Of a stretch of DNA of 64,000 bases, positions 34,340 through 42,233 are shown piece after piece (position 1 is the stretch's first letter; each line of letters opens with the position of its first letter). The notes under the pieces were generated by a model. It worked only from the letters and a program-made list of their open reading frames with translations, did no database searches and was not told where the DNA came from. The translations under genes and the position numbers were made by a program. The stretch covers positions 17,962 through 81,961 of the forward strand of contig JAEMQS010000013.1 of NCBI GenBank assembly GCA_016463765.1, in the 5' to 3' direction. This DNA comes from Solirubrobacteraceae bacterium (lineage in GTDB: Bacteria; Actinomycetota; Thermoleophilia; Solirubrobacterales; Solirubrobacteraceae).

Positions 34340-35465
34340 CCCGGGCCTGACCGCCGTCGGCACCTGGAGCGGCGGCGTCTTCATGCACTTCGGTGAGGAG
34401 ATCGCCGAGGAGCGCCTGGTGCAGGTCCTGCGCCCCGGCGGCGGGATCGACACGGTCGTGACCGCCGACGTGTACGGCACGGGCGACGCCGACACGCTGC
34501 TCGGCCGTGCCCTGGACGGCGTCCCGCGCGACGAGTACTGCGCCGTCGGGATCGTCGGGCACGACTTCTACACCGGCGAGCGCGCCGGGGCCAAGGGCTT
34601 CCCCCGCTTCACCGACCCGGCGCTGCGCGGGCCGGAGGGCTACGGCGACTACCTGAAGATGGCGACCGAGCGCAGCCTCGAGCGGCTCGGGATCGACCGC
34701 TTCGACCTGCTCATGCTGCACAACCCGGACCGGATCGGGTACTCCGACCCCGCGGTGTGGGACGGCATGGCGGCGCTGCGCGACGCGGGGCTCACCCGGC
34801 TGCTCGGCGTGGCGCCCGGCCCGGCGAACGGCTTCACCCTCGATCTCATCTCGTGCTTCGAGCGGTTCGGCGCGCTCATCGACTGGGCGATGATCATCCT
34901 CAACCCGCTGGAGCCGTGGCCCGGTGAGCTGTGTCTGGGCGCCGCCGAGCAGGCCGACATCAGGGTCATGACGCGGGTCGTGGACTACGGCGGGCTGTTC
35001 TGGGGCGACATGCAGCCCGGGCACGAGTTCCTCAGCCGGGACCATCGCGCGTACCGCCCGCCGGGCTGGGTGGACGCGGGGCTGGAGAAGATCGCGCGGA
35101 TGTTCCCCATCGCCGAGCGGCACGGCCTCACCCCACTCCAGCTGGCGTGTCAGTGGAACCTCGCGCACGGGCCGGTGGCGAGCGTCGTTCCGACGCTGCT
35201 GCAGGAGACGGGGCCGACCGCCAAGACCGTGGAGGAGCAGCGCGCCGAACTCGCGGCGCTCCCCGCCGAGGTGCGGCTCACCGCCGACGAGGTCGCGGAG
35301 ATCCGGGCCATCGGCGACAACACCAACTCCATGGCGCTGAAGGGCGCGGCCCCCGATCACGAGGGTCCCGACCTGCCCGACCGCTGGACGATCGACCCCG
35401 AGCTCGCCGAGCTGGCGGGCCGGTGGCGCATCGACCCGGCGCGCGACCTTGCGCTGATCAGCTGA
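34332..35465 (+). CDS. Aldo/keto reductase
   Basis: 377 residues, TIM-barrel NADPH-dependent oxidoreductase family. The barrel shows VVTADVYGTGDADTLLGRAL (catalytic Asp/Tyr region), ERSLERLGIDRFDLLMLHNP (the family signature around residues 112-131) and PLQLACQWNLAHGPVASVVPT near the end. The C-terminal 60 residues extend past the barrel (DEVAEIRAIGDN, then DLPDRWTIDPELAEL). Substrate unknown. It overlaps DUF4235 at the start and converges with the EAL gene (8-bp overlap at the stops). Confidence 0.88.
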   Translation: MRDPGLTAVGTWSGGVFMHFGEEIAEERLVQVLRPGGGIDTVVTADVYGTGDADTLLGRALDGVPRDEYCAVGIVGHDFYTGERAGAKGFPRFTDPALRGPEGYGDYLKMATERSLERLGIDRFDLLMLHNPDRIGYSDPAVWDGMAALRDAGLTRLLGVAPGPANGFTLDLISCFERFGALIDWAMIILNPLEPWPGELCLGAAEQADIRVMTRVVDYGGLFWGDMQPGHEFLSRDHRAYRPPGWVDAGLEKIARMFPIAERHGLTPLQLACQWNLAHGPVASVVPTLLQETGPTAKTVEEQRAELAALPAEVRLTADEVAEIRAIGDNTNSMALKGAAPDHEGPDLPDRWTIDPELAELAGRWRIDPARDLALIS

Positions 35466-36726
35466 CGGGCGCGACGCGCGCCATGAGCCGGCGCGCAATC
35501 CGCACGACCAGCTCGCGGTCGTACGTGGTGGCGAACGCGAAGCGCCGGTCCCCGTCCGCGCCGCGGTCCCCGAGATCACGGGCGACGAACGCGCCGGCGA
35601 AATGGGGTCCGAGGACGCAGACGTCCCACTCCTCCATGAGCGGGTCGCCGGCCTCGATCGTCGCCCCGCGGACGTTGCCGTCGGCGTGGTGCTCGAGCCC
35701 CTGACCGAGCGCCCCGACGAAGGCCAGGCGCTGCGCGAGGTCCGTGTAGCGCCGACGGGTGTCCCCGGTGTAGCGCTCGGCGGTCTGGAAGGTCGAGAGC
35801 AGGACGCCCGCGTGGTCGAGCCGTTCGGCGTGCGCCTCGAGTTGGCGCGAGAGGGCGAAGAGGAGGCGCTTCGGGCCCTCGCGGACATCGAGCAGGCCGG
35901 CCATCGCCTCGAACGGCGTGCCCTGCCCATGGTCGCCCGGAACCTTCCCGCCCGGCAGCGGGAGCCGTGCGACGGGCATGCGCGCCTCGGCCGGCAGGGG
36001 GCCGGGGCGGCCGAAGTACCACCCCTGCCCGTGCGTGGCGCCGAGGGCGCGGGCGCGCAGGAGGTGGTGGTCGTTCTCGATGCCCTCGGCGAGCACGAGC
36101 GCGCCCTTGCGCTCGGCGTGCGCGTTGACGGCGTGGACGGTCTCGGCGAGGTCGGCGGTCAGCGGCGCCTGGGTGAGCGCCAGGTCGAGCTTGATGACGT
36201 CGGGCAGCACGAACGGCATGAGGGCGAGCGACCGGGGGTCGACGCCGACATCGTCGAGCGCCAGCGCGACGCCACGCTCACGGAGGACCGGCAGCGTCTC
36301 GAGGATCGCTCGGGGGTGGTCGTTGAGCTCGCGCTCGGTGAGCTCCAGGATCGGCTGGAACATGGACTCAGCCCGCTGGAACAGCGCGAGCGCGCCGGGC
36401 GGCGGCGCAGTGGCCATGGCCTCGGGCTCGCAGTTGATGAACAGCGACCGGCGTAGACCGTGATCCACGGCGCCGCGGACGGCGGCCAGGCGACACGCCC
36501 AGTCCAGCTCGACGAGACGGCCGTGGGCCCGTGCGGCGTCAAACAGGAGGTCAGGGCGTGCCAGCGGCGACTCGCCCTTGACGCGGGCCAGCGCCTCGTA
36601 CGCCACGACCTGACCCGTCGCGAGGTCGACGATCGGCTGGTACGCAGGTTCGAGCAGCTCGTCCCGCAGGATGCGGTCGAGCTCTGACGCGGGCGCAGCG
36701 ATATCCATGGCGGCCGACGGACGCAT
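35458..36726 (-). CDS. EAL-domain cyclic-di-GMP phosphodiesterase with C-terminal DICT domain
   Basis: 422 residues. EAL domain at about residues 15-250: YEALARV (EAL), INCEPEA (Asn/Glu), LELTERE, ALDDVGVD (metal aspartates), KLDLAL (Lys/Asp) and LAEGIEN are all present, so catalysis of c-di-GMP hydrolysis is plausible. The C-terminal DICT sensory domain (about 260-410) has RLLFALSRQLEAHAERL and LLSTFQTAERYTGDTRRRY. EAL-DICT proteins usually read light or other signals with a GGDEF partner, none of which is in this window. Start ATG 36726 or 36708. Confidence 0.88.
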   Translation of the reverse strand: MRPSAAMDIAAPASELDRILRDELLEPAYQPIVDLATGQVVAYEALARVKGESPLARPDLLFDAARAHGRLVELDWACRLAAVRGAVDHGLRRSLFINCEPEAMATAPPPGALALFQRAESMFQPILELTERELNDHPRAILETLPVLRERGVALALDDVGVDPRSLALMPFVLPDVIKLDLALTQAPLTADLAETVHAVNAHAERKGALVLAEGIENDHHLLRARALGATHGQGWYFGRPGPLPAEARMPVARLPLPGGKVPGDHGQGTPFEAMAGLLDVREGPKRLLFALSRQLEAHAERLDHAGVLLSTFQTAERYTGDTRRRYTDLAQRLAFVGALGQGLEHHADGNVRGATIEAGDPLMEEWDVCVLGPHFAGAFVARDLGDRGADGDRRFAFATTYDRELVVRIARRLMARVAPVS

Positions 36727-36786
36727 GCGGGATCCATCGGCGTGTGCGCCGCGTCACGTGAGTCTGCCGACAGATATTCGGCGTTC

Positions 36787-37158
36787 CTACTCCCAGTTCG
36801 TCGCGAGCTGGAAGATCACGAGGAAGTTGATCGCGATCAGGATGCAGCTCCAGACCGGGTAGGCGCCGATCGACAGGAAGTTCACGAGGATCGCGAAGAA
36901 TGCGCCGAGCATGCCGAGCCCGGCGCCCAGGCCGTGGCCGGTGTAGATGAGCCCGGCGACCACGAGCTGGAACGACCCGATGATGAGGTAGACGATGCCC
37001 CACGTCTGCAGCGCCTCGAAGAGCAGCGCGCTCTCGCGGAAGAACTCCTTGTTCGACAGCGCCGAGATGCCCCAGATGAGATTGAGGCTGCCGGTGATGA
37101 CGATGACGACGGCAGCGAAGACCCAGCCGCTCGGGATACGGGACGTGGTGGCAGACAT
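36787..37158 (-). CDS. Four-helix membrane protein (DUF7144-like)
   Basis: 123 residues with four transmembrane helices (WVFAAVVIVITGSLNLIWGI, TWGIVYLIIGSFQLVVAG, LGAGLGMLGAFFAILVNFL, SCILIAINFLVIFQL). The pattern SLNLIWGISAL and TWGIVYLIIGSFQL is that of a small actinobacterial membrane family. Role unknown. The ATG at 37158 is preceded by TAGGTT seven bases upstream. Confidence 0.8.
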   Translation of the reverse strand: MSATTSRIPSGWVFAAVVIVITGSLNLIWGISALSNKEFFRESALLFEALQTWGIVYLIIGSFQLVVAGLIYTGHGLGAGLGMLGAFFAILVNFLSIGAYPVWSCILIAINFLVIFQLATNWE

Positions 37159-37165
37159 GGCGCGA

Positions 37166-37171
37166 AACCTA
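37166..37171 (-). promoter_or_regulatory. -10 box TAGGTT, leaderless start of the four-helix protein gene
   Basis: TAGGTT ends seven bases before the ATG at 37158, overlapping the 3' end of the upstream 106-residue gene. Confidence 0.45.
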
Positions 37172-37489
37172 CTGCCGAGGTCGGCCGCCGCGCAGCACGA
37201 AGCCGCGCTGGGCGAGCACCTCGACCGCATCCTCGAAGCCCGCGAAGTCGCGGGCGCGCAGGAGGTCCACCGGGCGTCCCGCGGGGCCGGCGGATCGCAG
37301 CCATCGCTGGAGGGTCTCGTCGCCGAGCTGTGCCGCCGGCTCGTTCGTGAGCGCGAGCAGGATGGGGAGCTCGGGACGGTGGTCGAGCTCCCCGGTGATG
37401 ACGGCGATGGGATCGACGTCGAGGATCTCGCACAGCTCGTCGTCGCTGAGGCCCAGGCGGGTCATCAGCGTGACGGCGGGCGAGATCAT
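37169..37489 (-). CDS. Hypothetical protein resembling MbcA/Xre-type antitoxin C-terminal domain
   Basis: 106 residues. LGLSDDELCEILDVDPIAVI looks like a helix-turn-helix and LGDETLQRWLRSAGPAGRPVDLLRARDFAG resembles the C-terminal (DUF2384-like) segment of MbcA/ParS antitoxins. No toxin gene accompanies it, so a stand-alone regulator is as likely. It starts four bases after the small ORF behind prs and is probably in the prs transcript. Confidence 0.6.
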   Translation of the reverse strand: MISPAVTLMTRLGLSDDELCEILDVDPIAVITGELDHRPELPILLALTNEPAAQLGDETLQRWLRSAGPAGRPVDLLRARDFAGFEDAVEVLAQRGFVLRGGRPRQ

Positions 37490-37493
37490 CGGG

Positions 37494-37550
37494 TCAGAAC
37501 AGCTGGTTCTCGCCGCCTGCAGCGGAGAGCTCGCAGACGCCGGAACCCAT
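37494..37550 (-). CDS. 18-codon ORF coupled to prs, ending in the same peptide as Prs
   Basis: Encodes MGSGVCELSAAGGENQLF. Its ATG overlaps the prs stop (TGATG), so it would be coupled. Its last seven codons, GGENQLF plus TGA, repeat the end of prs with only synonymous differences. It may be a remnant of a duplicated prs 3' end, or an expressed microprotein; I cannot decide. Confidence 0.4.
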   Translation of the reverse strand: MGSGVCELSAAGGENQLF

Positions 37551-38572
37551 CAGAACAGCTGATTCTCTCCGCCGAAGACCTCACTCACGGAGTCATCCGT
37601 GAAGATCCGGCGGACGGAGTCGGTGAGCAGCTCGGCGCAGGACAGGACGCGGATGTTGTCCGGCGCGCCCTCGCGCAGCGGGATGGTGTCCGTGACCACG
37701 ATCTGCTCGAACTTGCTCGCGGCGAGGTTCTGGAACGCGTTGCCGGAGAGGATCGGGTGCGTCGCCGCGGCGTACACGCGGGTGGCCCCGGCGTCGAGGA
37801 CCGTCTGCCCTGCGGCGGCCAGCGTGCCGGCGGTGTCGATCATGTCGTCGACGATCACCGCCGTCTTGCCCTTGACGTCACCGATGACGTACCCGATCTC
37901 GGCGACCTGCTGGGCCGGGCGCTCCTTGTCGAGGATCGCGAGCTCGGCGCCGATCTTCGACGCAAACTTCTTGTTCAGCTTCACGCGGCCGGCGTCAGGC
38001 GCGACGACGACGAGGTCCTGGAGGTTCAGGTCGCCGAAGTACTGCGTGAGCATGAAGAGCGCCGTCATGTGGTCGACGGGCACGCTGAAGAAGCCCTGGA
38101 TCTGGCCGGCGTGGAGGTCCATCGTCAGGACACGATCGGCACCGACGCTCTCGAGCATGCGGGCGACGACACGCGCCGAGATCGGCTCGCGCGGCGCGGA
38201 CTTCTTGTCCTGCCGGCTATAGCCGAACCACGGCGCGACCGCGATGACGCGGTGCGCGGACGCCCCGACCGCCGCGTCGATCATGAACATGAGCTCCATG
38301 AGCGCATCGTTCGCCGTCAGGCCGGCCTTCGGGTTCGCGCAGATGGGCTGGACGATGAAGACGTCCGCCCCGCGGATCGACTCCTCGTAGCGGCAGTAGA
38401 CCTCGCCGTTCGAGAACGTCTTGAGCGTGACCCCACCGAGGTCGACGCTGAGCTTGTCGGCGATCTTGGCGGCCAGCTCGGGATTCGCCCGGCCGCTGAA
38501 CAGCATCAGGTGCTTGTCGTACCCCAGGTCCAGACGCGTCGCCGGCGTCGGCTGGGTCTGCATGGCGCTCAT
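37550..38572 (-). CDS. prs: Ribose-phosphate pyrophosphokinase
   Basis: 340 residues including a short N-terminal extension before LMLFSGRANPELA. Makes PRPP from ribose 5-phosphate and ATP for purine, pyrimidine, His and Trp synthesis. The Mg-binding TMDLHAGQIQGFF, the flexible VVAPDAGRVKLNKKFA loop with catalytic Lys/Arg, and the PRPP loop VIVDDMIDTAGTL are intact. Upstream is glmU, the usual partner, 123 bases away; TACACT lies nine bases before the ATG. The 3' end has been copied just downstream. Confidence 0.97.
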   Translation of the reverse strand: MSAMQTQPTPATRLDLGYDKHLMLFSGRANPELAAKIADKLSVDLGGVTLKTFSNGEVYCRYEESIRGADVFIVQPICANPKAGLTANDALMELMFMIDAAVGASAHRVIAVAPWFGYSRQDKKSAPREPISARVVARMLESVGADRVLTMDLHAGQIQGFFSVPVDHMTALFMLTQYFGDLNLQDLVVVAPDAGRVKLNKKFASKIGAELAILDKERPAQQVAEIGYVIGDVKGKTAVIVDDMIDTAGTLAAAGQTVLDAGATRVYAAATHPILSGNAFQNLAASKFEQIVVTDTIPLREGAPDNIRVLSCAELLTDSVRRIFTDDSVSEVFGGENQLF

Positions 38573-38581
38573 CTCGGCCGG

Positions 38582-38587
38582 AGTGTA
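38582..38587 (-). promoter_or_regulatory. -10 box TACACT of prs
   Basis: TACACT ends nine bases before the prs ATG; the mRNA would have a leader of at most two or three bases. Confidence 0.4.
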
Positions 38588-38695
38588 GAGCGGGGGCGCG
38601 ACATCGTGGCGCGACGATCACCCGGAAGGTGCGGGGTCGACGCACGGCGACGGGCGGAACGACATGTCAGGCAGGACGCGCGCATGCCCGGTCAC

Positions 38696-40072
38696 TCACT
38701 CGCCGCGCTGACGCGCGTCGTAGCCCTCGATGTTGCGCTGCTTCGCGCGCGCCACGGCGAGCGCGCCGGGCGGGACATCCGACGTGACCACGGAACCCGC
38801 AGCGGTCCACGCATCGTCGCCGACGGTGACCGGTGCCACGAACGACGTGTCGACGCCCCCGTGCACGCGCGCGCCGATCGTGGTGCGGTGCTTGTTGCGG
38901 CCGTCGTAGTTCGCCGTGATCGTCCCGGCGCCGAGGTTCGACTGCTCGCCGACGTCTGCGTCTCCGATGTACGACAGGTGCGGCACCTTCGCGCCGGGCC
39001 CGATGTCGGAGTTCTTGATCTCGACGTAGGTGCCGACCTTCGCGCCTTCGCGCAGGACCGTGCCGGGCCGCAGGTAGGCGAAGGGCCCGACGGAGACGCG
39101 GTCGTGGATCTCGGCGTCGGTCGCGTAGGTGTGGCGGACGGTGACGTCGTCGCCCAGGCGTGTGTCGATGAGCGTGGACTGGGGCCCGAGGTGGCAGCGC
39201 GCACCCGCGCTGGTGGCGCCCCGCAGGACGACACCGGGTTCCACGAGCGTGTCCTCCCCCAGTTCCACCCCGACGTCGATGCTCGTCGCCGCCGGCGCGA
39301 TGATCGTGACGCCGCCCGCGGCGAGCCGGTCGAAGATCCGCTGCTGGGCGATCTCGCGCACCAGGGCGAGCTGCCGACGGTCGTTGATGCCGAGCATGAG
39401 GTCCGGGTCGGCGACCTCGTGGCCCGCCACCCGCGCTCCCGCCGCGCGCAGCACCGGCAGGACGTCCGGGAGGTACCGCTCGCCCTGGGCGGTGTGCGCG
39501 CCGACCTGGGGAAGCGCGTCGCGCAGTGCTCCGCCATCGAAGACGAAGAGCCCGGTGTTGACCTCGTCGATGAGGAGTTCCTCCTCCGTCGCGTCTCCCG
39601 CCACCTTGGTCTCGACCACGCGCTCGACGCTGCCGTCGGCGCCGCGCACGATCCGGCCGTACCCCGACGGGTCGGCCAGCCGCATGGTCGCGATCGTGGC
39701 CGCCGCGCCAGACGAGGCGTGGGCGGCGAGCAGCGCGCGAAGCGCCTCCGCGGTGACGAGCGGGACGTCGCCCGCGAGGATGACCACCGGGGCATCGGAG
39801 GGCAGGTGGCCTGCCGCCGCCGCGACCGCACCGGCCGTGCCGTCCGGCTGCGGCTGCACCGCGACGACGACGTCGTCCTGGCCCGTGAAGTGCTCAGCGA
39901 GCGCGCCTGCCGGGCTGTCGACCACGACGACCCGTCCGCCGGCTTCCCGCGCGGCAGCGACGGGCCAGTCGACCAGCGGCCGGCCGCAGAGGTCGTGCAG
40001 CACCTTGGGCGTGGCCGAGCGCATGCGCGTGCCCTGCCCGGCGGCGAGCACGACGAAGGTGGGGACGGACAT
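38696..40072 (-). CDS. glmU: Bifunctional N-acetylglucosamine-1-phosphate uridyltransferase / glucosamine-1-phosphate acetyltransferase
   Basis: 458 residues, normal length. Last two steps to UDP-GlcNAc for peptidoglycan. The N-terminal pyrophosphorylase has LAAGQGTRMRSATPKVLH and the uridine site VDWPVAAA; GDVPLV carries the metal Asp. The C-terminal left-handed beta-helix (about 255-440) includes RPGTVLREGAKVGTYVEIKN and IGDADVGEQSNLGAGTITAN with the acetyl-transfer residues. Start ATG 40072 has TACGAT six bases upstream; the long open frame before it is spurious. Confidence 0.97.
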   Translation of the reverse strand: MSVPTFVVLAAGQGTRMRSATPKVLHDLCGRPLVDWPVAAAREAGGRVVVVDSPAGALAEHFTGQDDVVVAVQPQPDGTAGAVAAAAGHLPSDAPVVILAGDVPLVTAEALRALLAAHASSGAAATIATMRLADPSGYGRIVRGADGSVERVVETKVAGDATEEELLIDEVNTGLFVFDGGALRDALPQVGAHTAQGERYLPDVLPVLRAAGARVAGHEVADPDLMLGINDRRQLALVREIAQQRIFDRLAAGGVTIIAPAATSIDVGVELGEDTLVEPGVVLRGATSAGARCHLGPQSTLIDTRLGDDVTVRHTYATDAEIHDRVSVGPFAYLRPGTVLREGAKVGTYVEIKNSDIGPGAKVPHLSYIGDADVGEQSNLGAGTITANYDGRNKHRTTIGARVHGGVDTSFVAPVTVGDDAWTAAGSVVTSDVPPGALAVARAKQRNIEGYDARQRGE

Positions 40073-40078
40073 CGGACG

Positions 40079-40084
40079 ATCGTA
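40079..40084 (-). promoter_or_regulatory. -10 box TACGAT, leaderless start of glmU
   Basis: TACGAT ends six bases before the glmU ATG, with no ribosome site. Confidence 0.5.
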
Positions 40085-40109
40085 GTGGCGGGGACGACGG
40101 TCACACCGA

Positions 40110-40868
40110 TCACCCGTCCCGCTCCGAGACCGCTGCGGCTTCACGCTCGTAGGCGAGGCGCCACTTGCGCACGGCGTTCCCGCTGACCCCGAAGCGGCGT
40201 CCTGTGGCCTCGTAGCCATCGGCCTCGAGCATCGCGACCAGCTCGTCGTAGGGCGGGCGTTCGACGCGGCGGAGATCGGGGCGCGCGCCTCCGCGCCTGG
40301 GCGACCGCCAGCCACATGTGAGAGAACAGAACCTCTGCCGATCGGTCCGTGGCCGGAACATCTGCTCGCAGTGCTCGCACCGCCTCTCCGTCAGACGCGC
40401 GTTGCGGCCGCAATGTGTCTCGAGCACCGCGTTGCAGTTGGGACAGAGGATGCGGAGGTTCTCAATCCGATGATCATTCGGAACACCGTTGATGTGATCG
40501 AGAATCAACGACATCCGGCGGCCCTGCCATTCCTCTCCCTGGCCGCAGGCCTCACACCTCCGGGCCTTGAGCCCCTCGGCATAGAGACGCTCCTTCAGGT
40601 GCCCGCGGCTGTACCCGGAGTCAACCACCAGGATCTCCTCCAGGCGAAGCCGGCCACGCCCCTCGCGCTTGGCGACCCGCGAGGCCTGCGGGTCGAAATG
40701 TGCGGTCGAGATCCCGTAGCGATCGATGTACCGCCGCAACTGCCCGAAGTTGCCTCCAGCAGGCCGGAGCTCAAGTCGCCGGAGCACCTCGGAGTACGTC
40801 CGCGACGCGCTCACGGCATCACGAATTGCCTGTTCATCATCCCACAGCATGCGAACACATGTTCGCAT
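40110..40868 (-). CDS. HNH endonuclease with N-terminal and C-terminal helix-turn-helix segments
   Basis: 252 residues (246 from the second ATG at 40850). Residues about 10-55 (AIRDAVSASRTYSEVLRRLEL, GISTAHFDP) are an HTH module usual in phage-type HNH proteins. The HNH core is at about 105-155: CEACGQGEEW, ILDHINGVPNDHRIENLRILCPNCNA (split: ILDHINGVPNDHR, LRILCPNCNA) with zinc cysteines. A second CxxC pair (RCEHCEQMF, RFCSLTCG) and a C-terminal HTH (YEATGRRFGVSGNAVRKWRL) follow. Its start lies in a palindrome just behind tRNA-Gln, like a selfish or phage-derived gene settled at a tRNA. Confidence 0.85.
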   Translation of the reverse strand: MRTCVRMLWDDEQAIRDAVSASRTYSEVLRRLELRPAGGNFGQLRRYIDRYGISTAHFDPQASRVAKREGRGRLRLEEILVVDSGYSRGHLKERLYAEGLKARRCEACGQGEEWQGRRMSLILDHINGVPNDHRIENLRILCPNCNAVLETHCGRNARLTERRCEHCEQMFRPRTDRQRFCSLTCGWRSPRRGGARPDLRRVERPPYDELVAMLEADGYEATGRRFGVSGNAVRKWRLAYEREAAAVSERDG

Positions 40869-40872
40869 GCTG
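40845..40872. repeat. 28-bp palindrome over the HNH start codon
   Basis: Perfect 12-bp arms CAGCATGCGAAC / GTTCGCATGCTG around ACAT. Both candidate start codons of the HNH gene lie in it. Next to it is a second palindrome, TGTCCGGACA (40871-40880). It is 20 bases past the tRNA-Gln 3' end, so it may serve as tRNA terminator, operator, or the nuclease's own recognition site. Confidence 0.7.
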
Positions 40873-40891
40873 TCCGGACAGAGCGACCTGA

Positions 40892-40963
40892 CTGGGGAGG
40901 ACGGATTCGAACCGCCATCTCAAGCTTCCAAAGAGCTGCGTCTTGCCCTTAGACCACTCCCCA
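40892..40963 (-). tRNA. tRNA-Gln (UUG)
   Basis: 72 bases on the minus strand. Acceptor TGGGGAG pairs with CTCCCCA; D-arm GTCT/AGAC; anticodon loop CTTTGGA with U33 and anticodon TTG; T-arm GGCGG-TTCGAAT-CCGTC; discriminator G. The first anticodon-stem pair (27-43) is C-T, the only mismatch. CCA is not encoded. An HNH nuclease gene follows directly. Confidence 0.93.
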
Positions 40964-41021
40964 GTGCACGCGAGGCACGGCCCGGACAGCCTATGCAGCC
41001 ACCGACTGCTGCTGCGGCGCG

Positions 41022-41354
41022 CTACTCCTGCCCACCCGCCGAGTCGGCCTCGCCGTACTCGTCATCACTGACCCGGTAGCCGGCCTCCGTCTCCACGATC
41101 CCCTCGCGGTCGACGAACGGTGACGGCTGGTGCGTATCCGTCGCCCGTTGCTCGAGCAGCGCCTCAGCCTCCTCGAAGCCCTCGGCCTCGCCGCCGCCGG
41201 CTTCCTCGACGGCGCGAAACGCCTCGGTGTCGCGGCCGTCGAAGCGGTCCGGATCCCCGGCGCGCGGGTCGCGGCCCGGGTCACCCCCAATGTGCCGCGC
41301 CTCTTCTGCCGCGGCCTCCTCCTGCTTGCGTGCGTAGTCGTCGTGACGTTCCAT
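41022..41354 (-). CDS. Small acidic hypothetical protein
   Basis: 110 residues, strongly acidic and probably disordered: KQEEAAAEEARHIGGDPGRD at the N terminus, AVEEAGGGEAEGFEEAEALL in the middle, and an acidic tail. No family recognised; similar small acidic proteins are frequent in high-GC Actinobacteria. It stands alone between tRNA-Gln and the phosphorylase gene. Composition rather than motif supports it, so the call is moderate. Confidence 0.6.
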   Translation of the reverse strand: MERHDDYARKQEEAAAEEARHIGGDPGRDPRAGDPDRFDGRDTEAFRAVEEAGGGEAEGFEEAEALLEQRATDTHQPSPFVDREGIVETEAGYRVSDDEYGEADSAGGQE

Positions 41355-41399
41355 GTCCCGATCATCCCCGCTCAGGCCCGGACTGCAACCCGCATGTGC

Positions 41400-42191
41400 T
41401 CAGTCCCAGCGGTAGTGCGTCCCGTTCGGCGCCAGCGACGCCGGGTCGATCCGGGTCACGGCGTCGGCGAGGGTCGTCGCGAACGTCGCCGTCGAGGCCT
41501 GGATCAGCCGGACGAGCGTCTCGACGGGCGTTGCCTCGGGTGCGACGCCGTTGGCGTAGTCCGTGGCGTACCCGATGAGGGCGTACGGGATCTCCGCCTC
41601 ACCGGCAAGCACCGTCTCCGGTCCGCCCGTCTGGCTCACCGCGGTGACACCGACCTGGCGCAGCGTGCGGATCTCCGCCTTCGTGTTGAACCGCGGACCG
41701 TCGACGTGGCCGTAACAGCCGCCGTCGCGGACCTCGTGGCCGGACGCGCGCGCCGCATCCACCAGCGCCGCGCGCAGCGGCGGCGCATAGGGGTCCTCGA
41801 AGATCCAGTGCCCGCGCCCGGGTGCGCCCGGGACGGTGTGCAGCGTGCAGGGCGACCCGTCCGGCAGACGATTCGCCAGGAAGTGGAGGTCGTCGAAGAC
41901 GATGAGCGACCCCAGCGGCACCTCCGGGTCGCAGGCTCCGCACACCGTGGCCGCGAGGATCGCGTCGGCGCCCCGTTCGCGCAGCGCGGCGATGTTCGCC
42001 TGATGGGTGACCTGACTGGAGATCCGCTCGTGCCCGTCGCGGTGGCGTGAGACGTGCAGGACCTCGACGCCGGCGAGCAGCCCCTCGGTCACGAGGGCAC
42101 TGCCGTACAGCGTGCGGACCAGGTCGGCCGAGCGGACCTCCAGGCCCGGAAGGGCGTACGTGCCTGACCCGGTGAGGATGCCGATGCGCAT
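41400..42191 (-). CDS. MTAP/PNP-family phosphorylase (methylthioadenosine or purine nucleoside)
   Basis: 263 residues. Phosphorolysis of a 6-oxo/6-amino purine nucleoside. Family blocks are ILTGSGTYALPGLE (phosphate), VSRHRDGHERISSQVTHQANIAAL (split: VSRHRDGHER, VTHQANIAAL), GSLIVFDDLHFLANR, CYGHVDGPRFNTKAEI and SQTGGPETVLAGEAEIPYA (split at G). The usual MTAP motif MT(S/T)xPE is here SQTGGPE, so the preferred substrate (MTA or inosine) is open. Start ATG has TAGGAT six bases upstream. Confidence 0.88.
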   Translation of the reverse strand: MRIGILTGSGTYALPGLEVRSADLVRTLYGSALVTEGLLAGVEVLHVSRHRDGHERISSQVTHQANIAALRERGADAILAATVCGACDPEVPLGSLIVFDDLHFLANRLPDGSPCTLHTVPGAPGRGHWIFEDPYAPPLRAALVDAARASGHEVRDGGCYGHVDGPRFNTKAEIRTLRQVGVTAVSQTGGPETVLAGEAEIPYALIGYATDYANGVAPEATPVETLVRLIQASTATFATTLADAVTRIDPASLAPNGTHYRWD

Positions 42192-42197
42192 CGCCGG

Positions 42198-42203
42198 ATC
42201 CTA
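42198..42203 (-). promoter_or_regulatory. -10 box TAGGAT, leaderless start of the phosphorylase gene
   Basis: TAGGAT ends six bases before the ATG at 42191. Confidence 0.5.
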
Positions 42204-42233
42204 TGCCGCCGTCGCGCCGGCGGGGCGTCCGGC

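Noticed and set aside
36995..40186. A plus-strand open frame of 1063 codons over prs and glmU
   Set aside because: Low-complexity Arg/Asp/Val/His translation typical of antisense frames; it spans several well-supported genes on the minus strand.
40871..40880. TGTCCGGACA next to tRNA-Gln as relative of the CTGTCCGGA end of the 167-bp element
   Set aside because: Nine shared bases in a GC-rich genome are not enough; flanking sequence does not match.
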